Notes: a model not told the origin generated them from the sequence alone. 64,000 bases of DNA from UBA5342 sp965662645 (GCA_965662645.1 CBFIII010000002.1:76552-140551); one strand, 5' to 3'; positions 26,601 through 36,912 are shown, numbered from the stretch's first letter. Numbers and translations: made by a program.

Positions 26601-26629
26601 AGACTGTCCTTCGGGATGGTCTTTTTTTT
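26601..26629 (+). terminator. Terminator after DHOD-like gene
   Basis: AGACTGTCC-TTCG-GGATGGTCT, with two G-U pairs and a stable UUCG-type loop, is followed by eight T. Confidence 0.85.
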
Positions 26630-26677
26630 GTGTTATTATACGGGATCAGTTGATAATTTAGGTGGAGAAGAATAATT

Positions 26678-26860
26678 TCACGCATATATTTTAGCGACTC
26701 TATACAAGAAATAGCTTATATCTGTCACACCTCTCAAACTTGTTCTTAAACTCTTGAGTTTAGCATTGAAAGATTCTGTTGAAGCATTTGTGCTTCGATT
26801 TTTAAAGTAGTTTAAAATCTGAGGATAATGTTCATATACTGTAGCAGATATGGCAAGCAC
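26678..26860 (-). pseudogene. C-terminal remnant of an ISL3/ISAon1-like transposase
   Basis: Sixty codons match, from memory of the family, the end of the ISAon1-type transposases: LNYFKNRSTNASTESFNAKLKS is the diagnostic stretch, followed by RVAKIYA at the C-terminus. Everything upstream, including most of the DDE core, is missing. Reading back on the minus strand, an in-frame TGA lies six bases before the first possible start. The piece ends at a hairpin (AAGCACG / CGTGCTT, about 26861-26909). It cannot make a working enzyme. Confidence 0.75.
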
Positions 26861-26920
26861 GACCTGTCACTTCTACGGTTGTTGAAGTAGCCTAGCCGTG
26901 CTTTTAATTGTGAGTTTTTA

Positions 26921-27979
26921 TTATAGAACTAATCCATCTAAAAGCTCGATATACATTTTGATTGCCATTTTGATTTCAGATCTCTTAATGAATTCATCTG
27001 CTGTGTGTGAGCGTGCTGACTCTCCTGGTCCCATTTTGATAGAAGGGAAACGCATCAGACATTGGTCTGATAGTGTGGGTGATCCATAGGCTATCAATCC
27101 TTTTGCTTTAACGCGTTGTAAAAAGGGATGATTCTCGTCTGTTAACGAGGAGTTCAAGCGGTATGATCGTGCCTTGAGTTTCGATTGCATGTGAGAAGAT
27201 ATGATCTCAAAAACTTCTTCATTGCTGTATTGTTCATTAGATCGTATGTCCATCACAAAATGACATTCGTCCGGTACTACATTGTGTTTGTCTCCAGCAT
27301 TAATCTGGGTAACACTCATCTTAACGGGACCTAAAAAAGGGGATACTTTGGGGAATTTATAAGTGCTAGCCCATTGTACATCTTTCATCGCTATGTAAAT
27401 GGCATTGATGCCTTCTTCACGTGCAGCATGACCGCTTTTCCCTTTGGCTACACCGTCTATAACCATTAATCCTTTTTCTGCAATAGCAGGTTGAAATCCT
27501 GTGGGCTCACCTACAATAGCAAAGTCAATATGAGGTAATGTTTTGAGGGCACGTTCTACGCCATTAGCTCCAGACACTTCTTCTTCAACGGAAGCGAGAT
27601 AGATTAAGTTATAAGCTTGTTCTTTTTTCGTGAGTTCAAAGAAAGTCATTAATAGACTCACCACACTGGCTCCCGCATCATTGCTGCCTAAACCATAAAG
27701 ATTATCGCCTTCTTCTAACGCTTTATGAGGATCTTTGGTCCACGATGCCGATGGTTTTACGGTGTCCAAATGCGAATTAAGAAGTAGTGTTGGTTTGTTA
27801 GGATCTATCTTAGTTTGTAGTATGACATTGTTTTTCTCGCGGCGTACTTGATAACCTTTTGTTTTAATGTATTCAGAAAAAAGAAGCGATACCTCTGCTT
27901 CTTCTCTGCTATATGAAGGGGTGTTTATCATTTGCTTTAATAATGCAATTGCCTCTTCGGTGAGTTGTTCTATATTCAT
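26921..27979 (-). CDS. argE: M20-family deacylase (acetyl/succinyl-ornithine deacetylase-like)
   Basis: A two-zinc amidohydrolase of 352 residues. Metal ligands are visible in LLNSHLDTVKP (His, with its Asp two on), GLGSNDAGASV, the EEE of ASVEEEVSG, GEPTGFQP and the C-terminal HTADEF. A dimerisation domain interrupts the catalytic one at about 165-275. In Bacteroidota this branch commonly serves arginine synthesis with acylated ornithine, and a succinyl substrate is known for some; no arg genes are here, so the substrate is inferred. DapE or an acetyl-lysine deacetylase are alternatives. Confidence 0.85.
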   Translation of the reverse strand: MNIEQLTEEAIALLKQMINTPSYSREEAEVSLLFSEYIKTKGYQVRREKNNVILQTKIDPNKPTLLLNSHLDTVKPSASWTKDPHKALEEGDNLYGLGSNDAGASVVSLLMTFFELTKKEQAYNLIYLASVEEEVSGANGVERALKTLPHIDFAIVGEPTGFQPAIAEKGLMVIDGVAKGKSGHAAREEGINAIYIAMKDVQWASTYKFPKVSPFLGPVKMSVTQINAGDKHNVVPDECHFVMDIRSNEQYSNEEVFEIISSHMQSKLKARSYRLNSSLTDENHPFLQRVKAKGLIAYGSPTLSDQCLMRFPSIKMGPGESARSHTADEFIKRSEIKMAIKMYIELLDGLVL

Positions 27980-28029
27980 TATTTTAATTGTTAAGAAGAT
28001 GCAAAAATACTAAAACATAAATGATTCTT

Positions 28030-30459
28030 CTAAAAATCCATTTCCATCCCTTCGCCTTTTCCCTCGCCGTTGCCTTTTTTTTCGGATTTGTAGTTGTTAA
28101 AGAGATAAGAGATTGAAAACTGAATGACTGGTGATTTCATATCAAAAGAATATTCAGAATAATAAGAAGCTCCGCTTGATTTATTATCCATCTTAGCGGT
28201 GTTGAATATATCCATTACGGAAATACCTGCATCTAATTTACGGTTGAAAAAGCTTTTCTTAACAGCAGCACTAGTGAACATCATAGAGCTGCGAGTTCCT
28301 GTGGCTGTAATAGAAGGGCCGTTATACATGGCATCAAACTGAAAACGTAATGTTTGGGTTGGTTTAAACGTATTACTTAATCGTGCTTGCCAATTGTTAC
28401 TTTGTGTAGCGTTGATGCTGTTGGAATAGGCTTCATCTACTTCCATGCGGTAATCGTATATCGATCCGCTTAAATTAGCGGACCACCATGGTGTAATGGT
28501 ATAGTTGAGCATCAATTCCATACCCGTGGAGAAGTCTTTGCCTACATTTTCATAACTCGTTTGTAATACGCCGTCTTGGTATTTGCTTCTTGTTCTTTCT
28601 ATCTTGTCATTTACATTGCGGTGAAATAGCTCTGTGGATAAAAAGTTCTTTTGACCAAAACGTAGCTGATAACTAATTTCGTAGGAATTGACGTATTGTG
28701 GTAACAGATTAGGATTACCTGTGCGTACGTTGTTAGGATCGCGCCATGTGGTGTTGGGTTCTAGCCAATGTCCACGTGGGCGGTCGATGCGGCGGGTGTA
28801 ACTGGTCATAAACGACTGTTTGTCGTTCAGGTTGTACGAGAGGTGTAAGGTGGGGTACCAATCCATACGGTTGATGTCGCTGACCAAATCACCATTAATA
28901 TCTTCAAGTTGGCGTAAGGTGTGTTCGCCTCGTAAGCCTAATTGGTAACCAAATTGTCCTGTTTCTCCCGAAAATGTAGCATAAGCGCTATTAATTAAAC
29001 GTAGGAAGTTATTCTCATTGTAAAACGCACTGTTATCCGCTATCGTGTCAAAGTTCGCAGAATAGTTGGACCATTCATCATCATAACGTAATTGATAACC
29101 TGCTTCTATTTTTCCTTTTTCCCATGGGCGTGTGTAGTCCGTTTTGAAACGTATTTCATTAGATTTGTCTTCTTCATTTGTGTTCTGTTTTATGATGCTG
29201 ATACCATTGGCATCTTTTTTATCAGAGTCCGTTTTATCATCTCCTTTGTAACGTTGGTACATGAAAGAGCTTTCGAGTTGGTGTTCTTTGTTGTCTCCAA
29301 ATTGTGAACGTTGTGACAGAGTAGCTTGCGCAAATTCTCCTTCAGATGTTGTTTTTGCATTAGCGAATGATAATGTTGGTGTTTCTCCTGTGCTCCATTC
29401 GCTGTTGTCTAGCTTACTGTCAAAGTTTCTACCCTTCATCCCTACTTGCATCTCTAGACCTACCGTGTTTTGCTTGTTGAGGTCATAATCGAGTCCTGCT
29501 TTTATCGAGTTACTGAAGAAATTCATGTCTCTTTCTCCTTCCTGTTTGATGTGCGTGGTGTCACCAGAACCTGTGCTGTTTATTGTTCCACTCGTGTTGC
29601 TATAGTCTGCCGATCGTAATCTATCAGAGCGGCCGCCACCTAAATACCATCGGGTGTTTTCTCCTGTGAAGTTAAATAAGAAATCGCCGCTGTAAGAGCC
29701 TAACGTGTTTGTGCTAGCATTTGCAATGCCATCCCATCCTTCTTTTCCTTCGTCTTTGGTGATGATGTTAATGATGCCCGCAGCCCCATCTGGGTCGTAT
29801 TTTGCCGATGGGTTGGTGATAATTTCAATATTATCAATCGATGAGGCGGGTATTTGTGCTAAAGCGTCTGAAGCTTCAAATGGCGTGGGTTTACCATTAA
29901 TTAATACCATAAAGTTACTGCTTCCGCGCATCGACACATTGCCTTCTATATCTACGGTTACTGAAGGGGTATTGGCTAATATGTCCACAGCACTTCCACC
30001 TTGTGCACTAAGAAATTGGCTTGGATTGACAATTTTTTTATCAATTTTATAAACGACTTGTTGTTTGTCTGCTAATATCTCTACTTCATTGAGGTTCTGT
30101 GCTGAAGCATCCAAGTTAATCATTCCTATTTTGAAAAAAGGGTTTTCTTTGGAGATGGTGATGCCGCTTTTAACTTGTTCTTTGTAACCAATGAATTTTA
30201 TAGTGGCATAATATTCTCCTGGTTTTATTTTGTCTATTCTGAATTTCCCTTCTTCGTTAGAGATGCCGCCTGTTACCAATGTGGAATCGTGTGCTGTATA
30301 GAGCGTGATATTGGCATATTCGATGGCTCCTTCGCTTTTTGAGTCAATGACTTTTCCTGCTATCGTTCCTCCTTCTGGAGGGGTTTGTGGTCGTTGAGCG
30401 TTCATGGTTACCATTGCTATGGTTAATCCGATTAGGAAGCTTATTATTCTTTTTGTCAT
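28030..30459 (-). CDS. TonB-dependent receptor-like outer-membrane protein
   Basis: An 809-residue outer-membrane protein. A signal peptide (1-21) is followed by a carboxypeptidase-regulatory-like domain (about 30-115, starting GTIAGKVIDSKSEGAIEYANI, seen as IAGKVIDSKSEGAIEYAN), a plug domain (about 130-225, with ITNPSAKYDPDGAAGIINII) and a large barrel with strands to the end. This is the 'outer membrane beta-barrel family 3' layout rather than the SusC layout. No SusD-like partner is adjacent, so it is not a classic polysaccharide locus. The C-terminal tail is Gly/Lys/Glu-rich (KKGNGEGKGEGMEMDF). Ligand unknown. Confidence 0.88.
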   Translation of the reverse strand: MTKRIISFLIGLTIAMVTMNAQRPQTPPEGGTIAGKVIDSKSEGAIEYANITLYTAHDSTLVTGGISNEEGKFRIDKIKPGEYYATIKFIGYKEQVKSGITISKENPFFKIGMINLDASAQNLNEVEILADKQQVVYKIDKKIVNPSQFLSAQGGSAVDILANTPSVTVDIEGNVSMRGSSNFMVLINGKPTPFEASDALAQIPASSIDNIEIITNPSAKYDPDGAAGIINIITKDEGKEGWDGIANASTNTLGSYSGDFLFNFTGENTRWYLGGGRSDRLRSADYSNTSGTINSTGSGDTTHIKQEGERDMNFFSNSIKAGLDYDLNKQNTVGLEMQVGMKGRNFDSKLDNSEWSTGETPTLSFANAKTTSEGEFAQATLSQRSQFGDNKEHQLESSFMYQRYKGDDKTDSDKKDANGISIIKQNTNEEDKSNEIRFKTDYTRPWEKGKIEAGYQLRYDDEWSNYSANFDTIADNSAFYNENNFLRLINSAYATFSGETGQFGYQLGLRGEHTLRQLEDINGDLVSDINRMDWYPTLHLSYNLNDKQSFMTSYTRRIDRPRGHWLEPNTTWRDPNNVRTGNPNLLPQYVNSYEISYQLRFGQKNFLSTELFHRNVNDKIERTRSKYQDGVLQTSYENVGKDFSTGMELMLNYTITPWWSANLSGSIYDYRMEVDEAYSNSINATQSNNWQARLSNTFKPTQTLRFQFDAMYNGPSITATGTRSSMMFTSAAVKKSFFNRKLDAGISVMDIFNTAKMDNKSSGASYYSEYSFDMKSPVIQFSISYLFNNYKSEKKGNGEGKGEGMEMDF

Positions 30460-30641
30460 TTTTTTGATATGTAATGGTGTCTTGTTTTTTTAGAAAGTTT
30501 AAAATCACAATTCATTTGACAAATGAAAAGATGGTTTTATTCCCTTTCCACAGGAAATATGTTCTTTTTTTTTAAAAAAAAAGATGTAATGTTTAGAATT
30601 TAGATTGTTGAAAATAATAATTAAATTCATTTTTTGATATG

Positions 30642-30681
30642 AAAAAAGCAACTTACTTTTTAGGGAGTAAATTGCTTTTTT
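30642..30681 (-). terminator. RNase R terminator
   Basis: AAAAAAGCAA and TTGCTTTTTT arms of 10 bases, with an inner TTACT/AGTAA pairing, lie 24 bases beyond the rnr stop. The rest of the gap to the TonB gene holds a T9/A9 palindrome near 30561-30585. Confidence 0.75.
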
Positions 30682-30704
30682 TAGAGATTTTAATGGTATT
30701 TTTT

Positions 30705-32855
30705 CTAATCTAGTATTTTGTCGATTAATAAAAAGTCCAATTGTTTCTTTTCTATGTTTGTGCGCAAAACTTTCACAGCTACTTCATCTCCCAATCGGTA
30801 TTCTGTTCCTTTGCGACGACCTTTTAGACAATAATTTTCTTCATCATAGAAGTAATAATCGTCTTGTAAATCACGCATAGCTACTAATCCTTCGCAGCCA
30901 TTAGATTTTATTTCTACAAAGAAACCAAAATTAGTAACACCTGAAATAATACCATTAAATATTTCGCCCACTTTGTCGGACATAAACTCGACTTGTTTGT
31001 ATTTAATAGAAGAGCGTTCGGCATTGCTTGCTAATTGTTCCATCTCCGAACAGTGTTTGCATTGGGCTTCTAGTTCATCTTGTTTTACGCTGTCTTTATT
31101 GTCGAGGTAGCGCTGTAGCAGACGATGCACCATCATATCTGGATAACGACGAATAGGAGATGTGAAATGACTGTAATAGTCAAATGCAAGTCCGTAGTGT
31201 CCTATGTTTTTAGATGAATAAACAGCCTTTGCCATGGTGCGGATCGCTATTGTTTCTATGAGGTTTTGTTCTTTACTACCACGTACGTCGCTAAGCATGC
31301 GATTTATGGATGCTGATATGTTACGGCTGTCAGCACCATTTAAGTTATAACCAAAACGTTTGACAAAGTTCTTTAGTTGATCAAATCTATCGGGGTCTGG
31401 GTTGTTGTGAATCCTATAAACAAAAGCCTTAGGTGTAGCTCCATTTTTAGGATGACCAATAAATGCTGCAACAGTACGGTTGGCGAGCAACATTAATTCT
31501 TCGATAAGTTTGTTTGAAGCTTTGCTTTCTTTGAACTTCACAGAAAGGGGTTTGCCGTTTTCGTCAATGTCGAATCCAACTTCTACACGGTCAAAATTAA
31601 TGGCGCCATTGGCAAAACGTTTTAGAGTAAGATTTTGTGTGATACTATTGATCGCTTTAAGTTCTTGTGCTAAGTCTCCTTGTTCTGTGTCCAGTATTTC
31701 TTGTGCTTGTTCGTAGGAAAAACGTTTATCTGAATGCGTAATGGTGCGTCCTATCCAACTGTCTTTAACTTCACCTTTGCCGTTTATTTTAAAGACAACA
31801 GAGAAGGTTAATTTATCTTCGTTAGGACGAAGAGAACAAATATAATTTGAGATGTGCTCGGGGAGCATAGGTACTACACGATCTACTAAATAAACAGAAG
31901 TAGCGCGTTCGTAGCCTTCTGCGTCTAGTGCAGTGCCCGGTTTTACGTAGTGTGTCACATCTGCAATGTGTACGCCTATTTCCCAGAGGTCATCTTCAAG
32001 TTGTTGATAGGAGATGGCATCATCGAAGTCTTTGGCATCGGCTGGATCAATAGTGAAAGTGGTGACTCCTCGCATATCGCGTCGTTTGCTCACTTCTTCT
32101 TCAATGCCAGCTTCTATTTTTGAAGCTTCCGCTTCTAGTTCTTCAGGATAAGAATAGGGCAATCCATATTCTGAGAGAATGGCGTGCATCTCGGTGTCAT
32201 TTTCTCCTGCGTTACCCAATACGTCTTTTACTTCGCCAAAAGGATTTTTTGCTCTCTCGGGCCAGTCTGTTATTTGCACTATGACTTTTTGTCCATTTTT
32301 AGCTCCGTTTAACTTTTCTTTTGGAATAAAAATGTCATTAGCTAATTTCCTTGATTCTGATATGAAAAAGGCACTATCTTTAAAGGTTTCAATAACACCA
32401 ACGAAGCGTTCATTGCTACGTTCTAATACTTCTAATACTTCTCCTTCTGTAGAGCGTTTGTTGCGTCGAGCAAAAGCCATGACTTTTACCACATCACCAT
32501 TAAGGGCACGATGGGTATATTTTTCAGGAATCAAAATATCTTCAGAACCGTCTTCTGGTTTTACCCAAGCGGTACCTTTATCACGCATCAGTATGCCTGT
32601 AAGTTGATTTCCTGTAAGATTTGCTAACTTATATTTTCCAGGGGATAGTTCAATGAGACGTTCTTCTTTTTCTAATTTAAATAAAATCTCTATGGTCCAC
32701 TTTTTCTCATTAGCCTTTTTTAATCCTAATAAACGAGATAGTTGTTTATAGTTAAGTGGCTTTTTAGAATTTAATGAAAAAGTCTTAATGATATTTTCTG
32801 TTAAGATACTTTTTGCTTCCTTTCTGTTTTTTCCAGATGATTTTTTATTTTGCAT
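30705..32855 (-). CDS. rnr: Ribonuclease R
   Basis: A 716-residue 3'-to-5' exoribonuclease that degrades structured RNA. In order: an N-terminal winged helix (about 15-75), cold-shock domains (about 80-225), the RNB catalytic domain with the acidic cluster TIDPADAKDFDDAISY (about 266-281) and SHFTSPIRRYPDMMVHR, and a C-terminal S1 domain (about 635-716, starting VGEIFNGIISGVTNFGFFV). CAAAAGTA at 32877-32884 reads TACTTTTG on the minus strand, a likely -7 box. Confidence 0.96.
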   Translation of the reverse strand: MQNKKSSGKNRKEAKSILTENIIKTFSLNSKKPLNYKQLSRLLGLKKANEKKWTIEILFKLEKEERLIELSPGKYKLANLTGNQLTGILMRDKGTAWVKPEDGSEDILIPEKYTHRALNGDVVKVMAFARRNKRSTEGEVLEVLERSNERFVGVIETFKDSAFFISESRKLANDIFIPKEKLNGAKNGQKVIVQITDWPERAKNPFGEVKDVLGNAGENDTEMHAILSEYGLPYSYPEELEAEASKIEAGIEEEVSKRRDMRGVTTFTIDPADAKDFDDAISYQQLEDDLWEIGVHIADVTHYVKPGTALDAEGYERATSVYLVDRVVPMLPEHISNYICSLRPNEDKLTFSVVFKINGKGEVKDSWIGRTITHSDKRFSYEQAQEILDTEQGDLAQELKAINSITQNLTLKRFANGAINFDRVEVGFDIDENGKPLSVKFKESKASNKLIEELMLLANRTVAAFIGHPKNGATPKAFVYRIHNNPDPDRFDQLKNFVKRFGYNLNGADSRNISASINRMLSDVRGSKEQNLIETIAIRTMAKAVYSSKNIGHYGLAFDYYSHFTSPIRRYPDMMVHRLLQRYLDNKDSVKQDELEAQCKHCSEMEQLASNAERSSIKYKQVEFMSDKVGEIFNGIISGVTNFGFFVEIKSNGCEGLVAMRDLQDDYYFYDEENYCLKGRRKGTEYRLGDEVAVKVLRTNIEKKQLDFLLIDKILD

Positions 32856-33029
32856 AGTTTATAGATTTCTATACTTCAAAAGTAGTGAAAAGAAATATAC
32901 TTGATGCTATTGTGTAATTTGATTGATGAAAAGTTTTATATTTAGTTTGTAAATCCTTTCTTTTGTAAGGGATTATTATAAAAAACTCTTTTTGATAATA
33001 ATTCATACGTTATCAAACTCTTATCTTTT

Positions 33030-35501
33030 ATGGATATGTCTCAAAAATCTAATCAAGAATCCGAAATTGACAAAACGCAGCATGATCTAAAGCTTTATCG
33101 TAGTTTGTTTGATAAAGCTGGGAAGGGTTTAATACTTCATAGAGAAGGAGTTGTTGTGGATGCTAATGATATGTTGCTCAAACTTCTAGGTTATACTATA
33201 GAAGAGTTGAGGGGGCAATTGTTGTCTTCCATTTTGCCGTCGCCGCTTTATAAAGTCGAATTTGAACATTTTCTGAAAGATGATCAAGAAACTGATTATG
33301 TAATGATAGGTGAACAGTCTGATGGTGCTGAGATTCCTTTGAGTCTTGCGGTAGAGGTATTTTCTAACAGTGATTATAGTGTTCTTTCTGTAGAAGCCAT
33401 AAAAACGATAAAAAACGATAAGAGGTCTTCTGCCAAATCCGGTATTTTGCCTTCTGCTGAAGAGTTTAAAGAAAAAGGACGTAAGTTCGAAGCTCTTTTT
33501 AATGTGTCTTTTAATGCTTACATTATTGATAAGTTAGGAAAGATTGTAGAGGTTAATGAGATGTTTACTGGTTTATTTGGATACAGGAAAGATGAGGCTG
33601 TAAATCTTATAGCTTTTGCCGATTTGTTTAAAGATAAAGCAGAGTATGCATCGTATCTTAAAAATGTAAAAGTATTAGATCGTACTTGTTTTGTAGGTAA
33701 ATTTAAAAGAAAGAATGGTGCTTTGTTTAATGCGGAGATTATTGCGAAAGATGAGATCTTGGATGGAGAATCTGTTCGTATCGTTACCATAAGGGATGTG
33801 TCCGATCTGGAGGAGTCGGAGCGTGATTTGAAAGAAAGAAATGAAGAGTTGATATCCCGTAACCATGATTTGCAATTGATGAGTAATGAGGTGGTGTCTA
33901 GTCGTCAGTCTTTTTATCAAGCTATTCAAGAAAAACATTCGAGTCTAAGTGAAAAAGATTTAAATAATGTGATTGTTTACGGTCGTTGGAGTTATGATTT
34001 TACTAAAAAGGCTTTCTCTTGGAGCGATGAGGTGAAAGAAATTATTGACTATGATACGAATGAAAGTATCATGAGTTTGTCCGATTTTCTGAAACAAGTG
34101 CATTCTGACGATATCGAAGAAATGCAAAACATCCTTTTCTCTCCAAAGAAAGCTAATCGGTTGTTTAATTTTGAATTTCGTTATGTTACGCGTAATGGGG
34201 TAGGAAAGGTATTACAAGCTCAAGGTATTGCGGAATCTGATGCAAAACATCGATTGACTTCTTTGTTTGGAACTGTTTTGGATATTACGGAACGTAAGCG
34301 TATTGAAAATAAATTGAAACGTCAGAAAGATCATTATATGAAGTTGAATGAGGAACTGATCATTTCTCGTAAAAAAGCGGAGGAGAGTGAGAAGCTTAAG
34401 ACTTCCTTTTTTGCCAATATGAGTCACGAAATACGAACTCCAATGAATGGTATTCTTGGTTTCTCGGGTCTGCTTATGGAGCCTGAGTTGTCTAATGAGG
34501 AACGTCTTGAGTATTCGCAGGTGATTGTTGATTCAGGTAAACGATTGTTGCATATTGTTAATGATATTTTAGATATCTCAAAATTAGAGTCGGATACCTT
34601 TAAAATTAGTAAAACAGATGTGCATGTTAATCATCTATTGGATACGCTGTATAGCTTATTTGGTCAGGATGAGAAAGTGCAATCGGGGGATATTGTATTT
34701 TCATTGCATAAAGCAGATGCTGATGAATGTACTATCCATACCGATCATAATAGGTTGAGTCAGATTCTTACCAACTTGCTTTCTAATGCTATGAAATTCA
34801 CGAATAAAGGGAAAGTTGACTTTGGTTATCGTTTGGTGGGTGATGCGCTTAACTTTTTTGTAAAAGATACGGGTATTGGAGTGCCAGATGATATGCAGAC
34901 TATTATATTTGAGCCTTTCAGACAGGTAGAAGGTCATTTGGTGAAAGCGCATGGGGGTACTGGTTTAGGTCTTTCTATCTCTAAAAAACTTACCGAATTA
35001 TTAGGGGGAGAGATGTCGATGGAATCTCATGAAGGAGAAGGGACTTCTTTTGAGTTTACTTTGCCTTATGAACATAAACAGGTGATGCCTGCTCACCACA
35101 AAGCGATGGTGTCGCAGTATGAATTAAAGGAACAAATAAAGGATGTTTGTTTATTAATAGCTGAGGATGATGATATTAATTATTTATTCTTTAAGTCCTT
35201 CTTGGGTACGCGATTGACGCTTTTGCGTGCTGTAAATGGTCAAGAGGCTATTGATATGGTGAAGGCTCATCCTGAGATAGATATTGTGTTGATGGATGTG
35301 AAAATGCCTGTTATGGATGGTTTGGAAGCTACTAAACGATTAAAAGTAGATTATCCTAATCTTCCTATTATTGTGCAAACGGCTTATGCTATGATAGAAG
35401 ATAAGGAAGAGGTCTTTCGTGCTGGAGCTAATGATTATTTGACTAAGCCAATCAATAGACGCGATCTCTTAGAAAAGATTAAGAAACTTTGTATAAAATA
35501 A
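33030..35501 (+). CDS. Soluble PAS hybrid histidine kinase with receiver domain
   Basis: An 823-residue cytoplasmic hybrid kinase without membrane helices. In order: PAS 1 (about 20-130), PAS 2 (about 148-262), a coiled coil (about 262-300), PAS 3 (about 310-425, ending LFGTVLDITERKRIE), a His-kinase A domain with His466 in FANMSHEIRTPMNG, a HATPase domain (G box DTGIGVP, GGTGLGLSISKKL) and a receiver domain with phospho-acceptor Asp756 in VLMDVKMPVMDGLE. No output regulator is nearby. It shares a bidirectional terminator with the convergent ROK gene. The stimulus is unknown. Confidence 0.95.
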   Translation: MDMSQKSNQESEIDKTQHDLKLYRSLFDKAGKGLILHREGVVVDANDMLLKLLGYTIEELRGQLLSSILPSPLYKVEFEHFLKDDQETDYVMIGEQSDGAEIPLSLAVEVFSNSDYSVLSVEAIKTIKNDKRSSAKSGILPSAEEFKEKGRKFEALFNVSFNAYIIDKLGKIVEVNEMFTGLFGYRKDEAVNLIAFADLFKDKAEYASYLKNVKVLDRTCFVGKFKRKNGALFNAEIIAKDEILDGESVRIVTIRDVSDLEESERDLKERNEELISRNHDLQLMSNEVVSSRQSFYQAIQEKHSSLSEKDLNNVIVYGRWSYDFTKKAFSWSDEVKEIIDYDTNESIMSLSDFLKQVHSDDIEEMQNILFSPKKANRLFNFEFRYVTRNGVGKVLQAQGIAESDAKHRLTSLFGTVLDITERKRIENKLKRQKDHYMKLNEELIISRKKAEESEKLKTSFFANMSHEIRTPMNGILGFSGLLMEPELSNEERLEYSQVIVDSGKRLLHIVNDILDISKLESDTFKISKTDVHVNHLLDTLYSLFGQDEKVQSGDIVFSLHKADADECTIHTDHNRLSQILTNLLSNAMKFTNKGKVDFGYRLVGDALNFFVKDTGIGVPDDMQTIIFEPFRQVEGHLVKAHGGTGLGLSISKKLTELLGGEMSMESHEGEGTSFEFTLPYEHKQVMPAHHKAMVSQYELKEQIKDVCLLIAEDDDINYLFFKSFLGTRLTLLRAVNGQEAIDMVKAHPEIDIVLMDVKMPVMDGLEATKRLKVDYPNLPIIVQTAYAMIEDKEEVFRAGANDYLTKPINRRDLLEKIKKLCIK

Positions 35502-35504
35502 AAA

Positions 35505-35530
35505 AGGCTATCATCCTAGAATGATAGCCT
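35505..35530. terminator. Bidirectional terminator between hybrid kinase and ROK gene
   Basis: A perfect 10-base stem AGGCTATCAT / ATGATAGCCT with loop CCTAGA lies between two convergent genes, with A-run and T-rich flanks. Confidence 0.85.
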
Positions 35531-35545
35531 CTTTGTGTTTTTTTA

Positions 35546-36529
35546 TTATTCTGATTGTAAGATTTTTATATACTCTTGCATCACTAATGAGCTAGCTCCT
35601 ACGATAGCTGCGTCACCTAGTTTGAGTTTTGATATTATGACAGGAACTGTTCCTCTAAATATGGGTAATAAATTCTTGTCCAGTGCTTTTTGTGTTGGTT
35701 TTAGGATTAAATCGCCAGCTGCTGTAGGTCCGCCGAACAAAAAGATAGCTTCAGGACTGGTGTGATGTACGGTGGTGGCCATCGCTTGTCCTAGATAGTT
35801 CCCCGTGATTTCAAAAACTTCTTGTGCTATTTTGTCTCCCGCTATGGCTGCATTGTAAATGTCTTTTGATGTTAGTTCTGCAAAAGATTTCTGTGCTAAA
35901 GGAGAGGTGGTATTATTGTATTGTACCAATAATTCAAATGCTGTACGTTTCATCCCTGGTGCTGAACAATAGGCTTCTACATGTCCAAATGCGCCACATC
36001 CACATAATCGGCCATTGGGTATGATTGTGTTGTGTCCACATTCGCCAGCAAAACCATCTTTACCATATATTAAGTCACCGTTAGAAACGATACCACTACC
36101 TAAACCTGTGCCTAAGGTGTACATTACAAAATTTTTCATGCCTTGTGCGCCGCCATAAATCATTTCTCCTAAGGTGGCTGCATTAGCATCGTTAGTTAAG
36201 GCTATGGCTTTCATTTCAGGGAACTCTGCCTTGAGTAATTCTACCACAGGTACAATGCCTTTAAATGATAAGTTAGCTGCATCTTCTATAGTGCCATGAT
36301 AATAATTACCATTGGGGGCACCTACGCCAATACCTAGAATTTCGTATTTGCCATCAAGTTCTTCAATAAGGGTGTTGATCGCTTTTTTTATGTCTTGGAT
36401 GTAAAGGGCTACATTGCCATGCTGAGGAGTAGGAATGCTATTATTTACAAGAACTGTACCTTCTTTGTTTACAATGCCAATTGCGGTGTTTGTTCCGCCT
36501 ATGTCAATACCAATTGTTAGTTGTTCCAT
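35546..36529 (-). CDS. ROK-family sugar kinase (glucokinase-like)
   Basis: A 327-residue kinase of the ROK family. The ATP-phosphate loop is GIDIGGTNTAIGIV at the N-terminus. Sugar-binding residues fall in GECGHNTI and the zinc-like Cys/His cluster is NGRLCGCGAFGHVEAYCS. There is no DNA-binding N-terminus, so it is an enzyme, not a repressor. ATG 36529 is preferred to the longer frame from 36562: a TATTTTTG -7 box on the minus strand at 36567-36560 leaves 36562 upstream of any transcript start. The sugar is likely glucose or a relative. Confidence 0.9.
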   Translation of the reverse strand: MEQLTIGIDIGGTNTAIGIVNKEGTVLVNNSIPTPQHGNVALYIQDIKKAINTLIEELDGKYEILGIGVGAPNGNYYHGTIEDAANLSFKGIVPVVELLKAEFPEMKAIALTNDANAATLGEMIYGGAQGMKNFVMYTLGTGLGSGIVSNGDLIYGKDGFAGECGHNTIIPNGRLCGCGAFGHVEAYCSAPGMKRTAFELLVQYNNTTSPLAQKSFAELTSKDIYNAAIAGDKIAQEVFEITGNYLGQAMATTVHHTSPEAIFLFGGPTAAGDLILKPTQKALDKNLLPIFRGTVPVIISKLKLGDAAIVGASSLVMQEYIKILQSE

Positions 36530-36559
36530 ATTATTAGATTTGTAGTGTTGATTTGACTT

Positions 36560-36567
36560 CAAAAATA
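36560..36567 (-). promoter_or_regulatory. -7 box of the ROK gene
   Basis: Plus-strand CAAAAATA reads TATTTTTG on the minus strand, matching TAnnTTTG, about 30 bases before the chosen start. The remainder of the gap 36568-36912 is AT-rich; I see no RNA gene or clear element in it. Confidence 0.4.
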
Positions 36568-36912
36568 ATAAAGTTATTTTAATTAATGGGATAAATGCTT
36601 ATATTGTTTATTCTGATGGGTATATTATTGTTTTTTTGATATCTTCATTTTACTATTTTAATCTTTTGATAATATCTTTGTGCGCTTTTATAGTCTGTAT
36701 TTTTACTGAGAATAATTATTGGTTGACTTTATTAAAAGAGTGCGTAAATGAATGATCAGGTGGGTGGAGAACTCAACGTGTGATATTATGCTTGATGAAT
36801 AAATGTTTAAGCATTAGCTTTTTGGTGCAATAATAAAAGGGGAAAAGGCTTTTTGCATGGTTAGTGTTTTTATTGAAAATTTTTAAGTTACTTTGAAGTA
36901 TTATAAAATGAG

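Noticed and set aside
32179..32607. 142-codon open frame opposite rnr
   Set aside because: It is the antisense shadow of RNase R, with Ser/Pro/Leu-rich low-quality translation and no start signal.
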